Shown: in pieces, positions 6,523 through 8,972 of the stretch
Layout: each line of letters starts with the position of its first letter
Numbering within the stretch: the first letter of the stretch is position 1
Assembly: GCA_905478725.1 (NCBI GenBank)
Contig: CAJQJT010000360.1
Span: 1 to 8,972 of the forward strand
Reading direction: 5' to 3'
From: an uncultured Pseudomonadales bacterium
Lineage (GTDB): Bacteria > Pseudomonadota > Gammaproteobacteria > Pseudomonadales > Porticoccaceae
DNA length: 8,972 nt
Made by a program: the position numbers and the translations under genes
The notes under the pieces: generated by a model
The model's database searches: none
Told to the model about the DNA's origin: nothing
The model's input: the letters and a program-made list of their open reading frames with translations, nothing else

Positions 6523-6954
6523 TTAAAGCTCGTCAATACCGCGGTTAGCCAGCTGATCGGCTATTTCGTTTTCAGCGTGTCCACTGTGCCCTTTTACCCA
6601 GTACCAAGCAATATCATGTTGGATAATCACGGCATCCAATTTCTGCCACAGATCAACATTTTTTACTGGCTTCTTGCTGGCGGTTTTCCAGTTGCGCTTT
6701 TTCCACGCCGGCATCCATTCCTGAACGCCTTTGAGTACATAGGTAGAGTCCGAGGTGACAGATATTTTGCAGGGCTCACTGAGGGCGGCGATGCCCTCAA
6801 TGACTGCAGTCAACTCCATGCGATTATTGGTGGTATCCGCTTCGCCTCCACAGAGGCTCTTTTCTTTATCGCCGTAACGCATTAGCACACCCCAGCCGCC
6901 AGGGCCCGGGTTGCCGCGACAAGCGCCATCGGTAAATAGTTCAACTACTTTCAT
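6523..6954 (-). CDS. rnhA: Ribonuclease HI
   Basis: A 143-residue RNase HI that cuts the RNA strand of RNA-DNA hybrids in the cytoplasm (R-loops, replication primers). The four acidic catalytic residues are present at D9 ([16 protein letters not shown]), E47 (NNRMELTA), D69 (SDSTY) and D133 (IADQLA), with the assisting H123 in [11 protein letters not shown]. They align one position before E. coli D10, E48, D70, D134 and H124. The basic handle region ([16 protein letters not shown], 86-101) that helps bind hybrid substrate is also present. The ATG at 6954 has AAGGG about 7 bases upstream. It lies 25 bases after the methyltransferase stop and 36 bases before dnaQ, so co-transcription is likely. 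Confidence 0.98.
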   Translation of the reverse strand: MKVVELFTDGACRGNPGPGGWGVLMRYGDKEKSLCGGEADTTNNRMELTAVIEGIAALSEPCKISVTSDSTYVLKGVQEWMPAWKKRNWKTASKKPVKNVDLWQKLDAVIIQHDIAWYWVKGHSGHAENEIADQLANRGIDEL

Positions 6955-6979
6955 TGTCGGCCCTTAGATTGCTTGGTTA

Positions 6980-7996
6980 CTACTTGATTGCTGCTTTATT
7001 GCTGTGGCTATTATTACTGCTATGGGGTGCCCGCTTAATACCGCTGGAGGCGCGCAAGCCATTACTCGCTGCCCGCTTCCATAGTGGCGAAGCGGTTCCT
7101 CTTGGAACCCGCTTAACGGCGTGAATCATATAGACGTTGCCTAATGGAAAGCGGATCTTTTGGCAGGCCCGCTCCCAAGGACTTACATGCTCTACCCAGC
7201 CAGGGGCATTAAGCGGGGGATTATAGGCGCCATGCTCAATTTGTACGACATGGAAATTAAGCAGCGACAGCCAGTCAATCAGGCGACCCATACGCAGATT
7301 ATGGAAACTGTACTGGGGCTGTTTCGAGAACAGCTGCATAGGGAATTTAAGCAGACCCATAGGGCCATAAGGGTTGAACATACAGAGAATCAGGTGGCCG
7401 CCAGGCATCACCACTCTGCCGGCTTCAGCCAATACGGCCTTGGGGGAGCTGGAAAACTCCAGAGCATGATGCAACAGCATGACATCAATGGTCTCCGACA
7501 TCAGCGGCAGTTCCATATAGTCTGAAATAGCGGCATGACCAGCCTTGAGTTCTGATGGGTGCATACTGAAGCGATGAATATGATCAAAGCACTGAAGAGT
7601 CTCATCATCTTCGCTGAGGCCGAGGCGTAACATCCTATAGCCGGGCAACTTAGAGCATTTATCACGCAGAATGCGTCGTTCGCGACTAACTAAATAGCGA
7701 CCAAAGTCACTGTTCAGCCAGCGCCGAACACCTGCGGACGCCACGGCCAAATCATGCACCTTGAGGCGATTAAGCAAGCTCTCGCCAGCGCGACGGAGGC
7801 GCTTCAAAAACACAGTAAAAATGGAATCGTTGTCATGGCCGATATTATGTTCCCTGAGTTGCCTAAAGGCCAGCGGATGCGTTGCTGTTCTGGGATCTTC
7901 TGGGATCATATTGCTGTCAACTAATAAGCTGTTATTTGGGCCTCTGTGAAGCCGATGATTGTTTCGTCTTCTACTGATCGTTACAATCGCGCCCAT
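6980..7996 (-). CDS. yafS: YafS-type class I SAM-dependent methyltransferase (start uncertain)
   Basis: A methyltransferase of unknown substrate, related to E. coli YafS, which also lies beside rnhA. Recognisable parts are RRWLNSDFGRYLVSRERR (about 91-108), a degenerate SAM-binding strand RMLRLGLSEDDE (121-132), the acidic strand-4 region SETIDVMLLHHALEFSSSPKAVLAEAGRVVMPGG (167-200), the diagnostic FNPYGPMGLLKF (207-218) and RLIDWLSLLNFHVV (238-251). The tail is basic and Ser/Asn-rich (about 300-338). The full ORF is 338 residues, but relatives have about 240-260 and the first 82 residues look unlike the family. A TTG at 7750 with AAGG 8 bases upstream would give 256 residues and is a credible true start; ATG at 7909 is another candidate. 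The ATG at 7996 has no Shine-Dalgarno sequence and would place the presumed mltD promoter inside the gene. It is the first gene of the leftward block, followed 25 bases later by rnhA. Confidence 0.85.
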   Translation of the reverse strand: MGAIVTISRRRNNHRLHRGPNNSLLVDSNMIPEDPRTATHPLAFRQLREHNIGHDNDSIFTVFLKRLRRAGESLLNRLKVHDLAVASAGVRRWLNSDFGRYLVSRERRILRDKCSKLPGYRMLRLGLSEDDETLQCFDHIHRFSMHPSELKAGHAAISDYMELPLMSETIDVMLLHHALEFSSSPKAVLAEAGRVVMPGGHLILCMFNPYGPMGLLKFPMQLFSKQPQYSFHNLRMGRLIDWLSLLNFHVVQIEHGAYNPPLNAPGWVEHVSPWERACQKIRFPLGNVYMIHAVKRVPRGTASPLWKRAASNGLRASSGIKRAPHSSNNSHSNKAAIK

Positions 7997-8019
7997 TATT
8001 AATTTTAAGAGTATGAGAC
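7751..8019. other. Possible divergent regulatory region between yafS and mltD
   Basis: If the methyltransferase starts at TTG 7750 and mltD at TTG 8020, these 269 bases are non-coding and hold promoters for both directions. The stretch is open in the yafS frame up to ATG 7996, so it could instead encode an N-terminal extension. Its right end holds a good plus-strand promoter candidate. I see no terminator or RNA gene. Confidence 0.4.
7959..7987 (+). promoter_or_regulatory. Sigma-70-type promoter candidate for mltD
   Basis: TTGTTT (7959-7964), a 17-base spacer and TACAAT (7982-7987; 5 of 6 to consensus) would start transcription near 7994. That gives a short leader of about 26 bases to the proposed TTG start. 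The -35 element is only half matched. Confidence 0.45.
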
Positions 8020-8972
8020 TTGCAGCCTGTAGCCCAAAAAGCCCTGTTTAAGCGCCTGTTATTGCCCCTCTGCATAACATTAGCTGTGGCCAGCTGTGCG
8101 CAACTGTCGAAGCAGGATTCTGCTGCGGAGATCATTGACGAGCAGGCTAATGCAGTCACAATCGCAAGTGTCCGTGCTGAAGACGAATTGGATAATGCCT
8201 CACTGACAGCTGAGGCTCCTGAGGTAGTCGAGACTCTTGAATTAGCTGAGGCCATGCCAATTGGCCTGTGGCAGCGGCTCCGAGACGGCTTTGCCTTAAC
8301 ACCGGAAACGATGCCTGCAAGTGTGGTCAAACAACGCGATTGGTACCTGCGTAATCCGAGTTATCTCAAAACCGTTTTTGGCCGAGCCGAGCCGTTTATT
8401 TTCTATGTCACGGAACAGCTGGCTGAGGCTGGCCTGCCATTAGAGTTGGCGCTGCTGCCAATCGTCGAGAGTACCTATGACCCTCTGGCTTACTCTCACA
8501 GCCATGCAGTCGGGCTCTGGCAGTTTATTCCTTCAACCGGAGAGTCTTTGGGGTTGCGGCGCGATCGCTGGTACGACGGTCGCCGTGACGTTATAGATTC
8601 CACTGACGCAGCGATCACCTATTTAACCCGACTACACAACCGTTTTGACAATGATTGGCTGCTGGCGCTGGCGGCTTATAACTCCGGTCAGGGTTATGTG
8701 AGTAAATCGATAAGACGTAATCGCAAAGCCCAAAAAGGCACGGATTTTTGGTCTATCAAACTTCCCAGGGAGACGCGTAACTACGTGCCCCAGCTACTGG
8801 CTCTTGCGACATTAGTTCGCGACCCTGAAAAATATGGCATCGAGCTACCTGTAATTGCCAACCAGCCCTACTTTGAAATAGTCGAGATTAACTCGCAGAT
8901 TGATCTGGGAACTGTAGTGCAGCTGAGCGGTATTGAACTGGCCGACTTCACAAAACTCAATCCGGCATTCCG
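8020..8972 (+). CDS. mltD: Membrane-bound lytic murein transglycosylase D, lipoprotein (N-terminal part)
   Basis: The first 317 residues of MltD, cut by the right edge. MltD cleaves the MurNAc-GlcNAc bond of peptidoglycan non-hydrolytically, forming 1,6-anhydroMurNAc, while anchored in the outer membrane. The N-terminus KRLLLPLCITLAVASC is a lipoprotein signal with the lipid-bearing Cys at 26. A low-complexity acidic Ala/Glu linker follows to about 75. The SLT domain shows the catalytic Glu E150 in LLPIVESTYDP, then AVGLWQFIPSTG (163-174) and LALAAYNSGQGYV (216-227). From about 284 (YFEIVEINSQIDLGTV) the spacer leading towards the LysM domains begins; these lie outside the window. The only start after the in-frame TGA at 8014-8016 that keeps the signal intact is TTG 8020, preceded by AAGAG (8007-8011) with an 8-base spacer. 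The first in-frame ATG (8254) would lose the signal. The gene is divergent from yafS, and gloB, its usual neighbour, is missing. Confidence 0.92.
   Translation, partial: MQPVAQKALFKRLLLPLCITLAVASCAQLSKQDSAAEIIDEQANAVTIASVRAEDELDNASLTAEAPEVVETLELAEAMPIGLWQRLRDGFALTPETMPASVVKQRDWYLRNPSYLKTVFGRAEPFIFYVTEQLAEAGLPLELALLPIVESTYDPLAYSHSHAVGLWQFIPSTGESLGLRRDRWYDGRRDVIDSTDAAITYLTRLHNRFDNDWLLALAAYNSGQGYVSKSIRRNRKAQKGTDFWSIKLPRETRNYVPQLLALATLVRDPEKYGIELPVIANQPYFEIVEINSQIDLGTVVQLSGIELADFTKLNPAF

Noticed and set aside
6508..6885. 125-residue plus-strand ORF opposite rnhA
   Set aside because: It overlaps nearly all of rnhA, whose catalytic residues are all in place.
7160..7525. 121-residue plus-strand ORF opposite the methyltransferase
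   Set aside because: It is antisense to the conserved core of the YafS-like protein; its His/Gln-rich composition is typical of a shadow frame.
7957..7988. GATTGT/ACAATC inverted repeat 20 bases apart upstream of mltD
   Set aside because: The arms are only 6 bases and coincide with the -35 and -10 elements of the promoter candidate; chance is a sufficient explanation.
7971..8330. 119-residue minus-strand Ser/Ala-rich ORF
   Set aside because: It is antisense to the lipoprotein signal and linker of mltD, and the mltD frame continues into a clear SLT domain.

Overview
The window looks like chromosomal DNA of a gammaproteobacterium, probably free-living and perhaps marine (the latter is a guess from protein style). 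The main evidence is the conserved neighbourhood mltD / yafS-like methyltransferase / rnhA / dnaQ, which as I recall it is shared by Escherichia and Pseudomonas, together with a full-length 1315-residue HrpA. No rRNA, tRNA, insertion sequence, CRISPR array, integrase or phage gene is visible. Everything from about position 8000 down to position 1 is transcribed leftward. Only the gene at the right edge runs rightward.

Layout from right to left. An incomplete mltD (membrane-bound lytic murein transglycosylase, a lipoprotein with a probable TTG start) runs off the right edge. Divergent from it is a four-gene block on the minus strand: a YafS-type SAM methyltransferase, rnhA (ribonuclease HI), dnaQ (proofreading subunit of DNA polymerase III) and hrpA (DEAH-box RNA helicase). 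Gaps in this block are 9 to 36 bases, so it is probably one transcript. The glyoxalase II gene gloB, usually found between mltD and yafS, is absent.

A 137-base regulatory gap follows hrpA. After it comes the most interesting part, a three-gene cassette reading leftward: bufA/hvfA (secreted small protein with repeated EGKCG motifs), bufB/hvfB (DUF692, multinuclear non-heme iron oxidase, MNIO) and the start of bufC/hvfC (DUF2063 partner protein, cut by the left edge). This is a bufferin/Hvf-type RiPP pathway. The BufB-BufC pair is expected to modify cysteines of the precursor in the cytoplasm, and the exported product is expected to bind copper or related metals and protect the cell. The class has been described recently, but the precursor architecture here (8 Cys, 18-residue tandem units, two divergent EGSCG units) and the control elements deserve attention.

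Three regulatory observations accompany the cassette. A sigma-E/ECF-type promoter (GAAACTT, 16 bases, TCAGA) lies upstream of bufA. The precursor has two in-frame start codons, each with its own Shine-Dalgarno sequence, the upstream one inside a small hairpin. A bufA-bufB intergenic hairpin contains the only visible Shine-Dalgarno-like sequence of bufB, suggesting that enzyme synthesis is held well below precursor synthesis.
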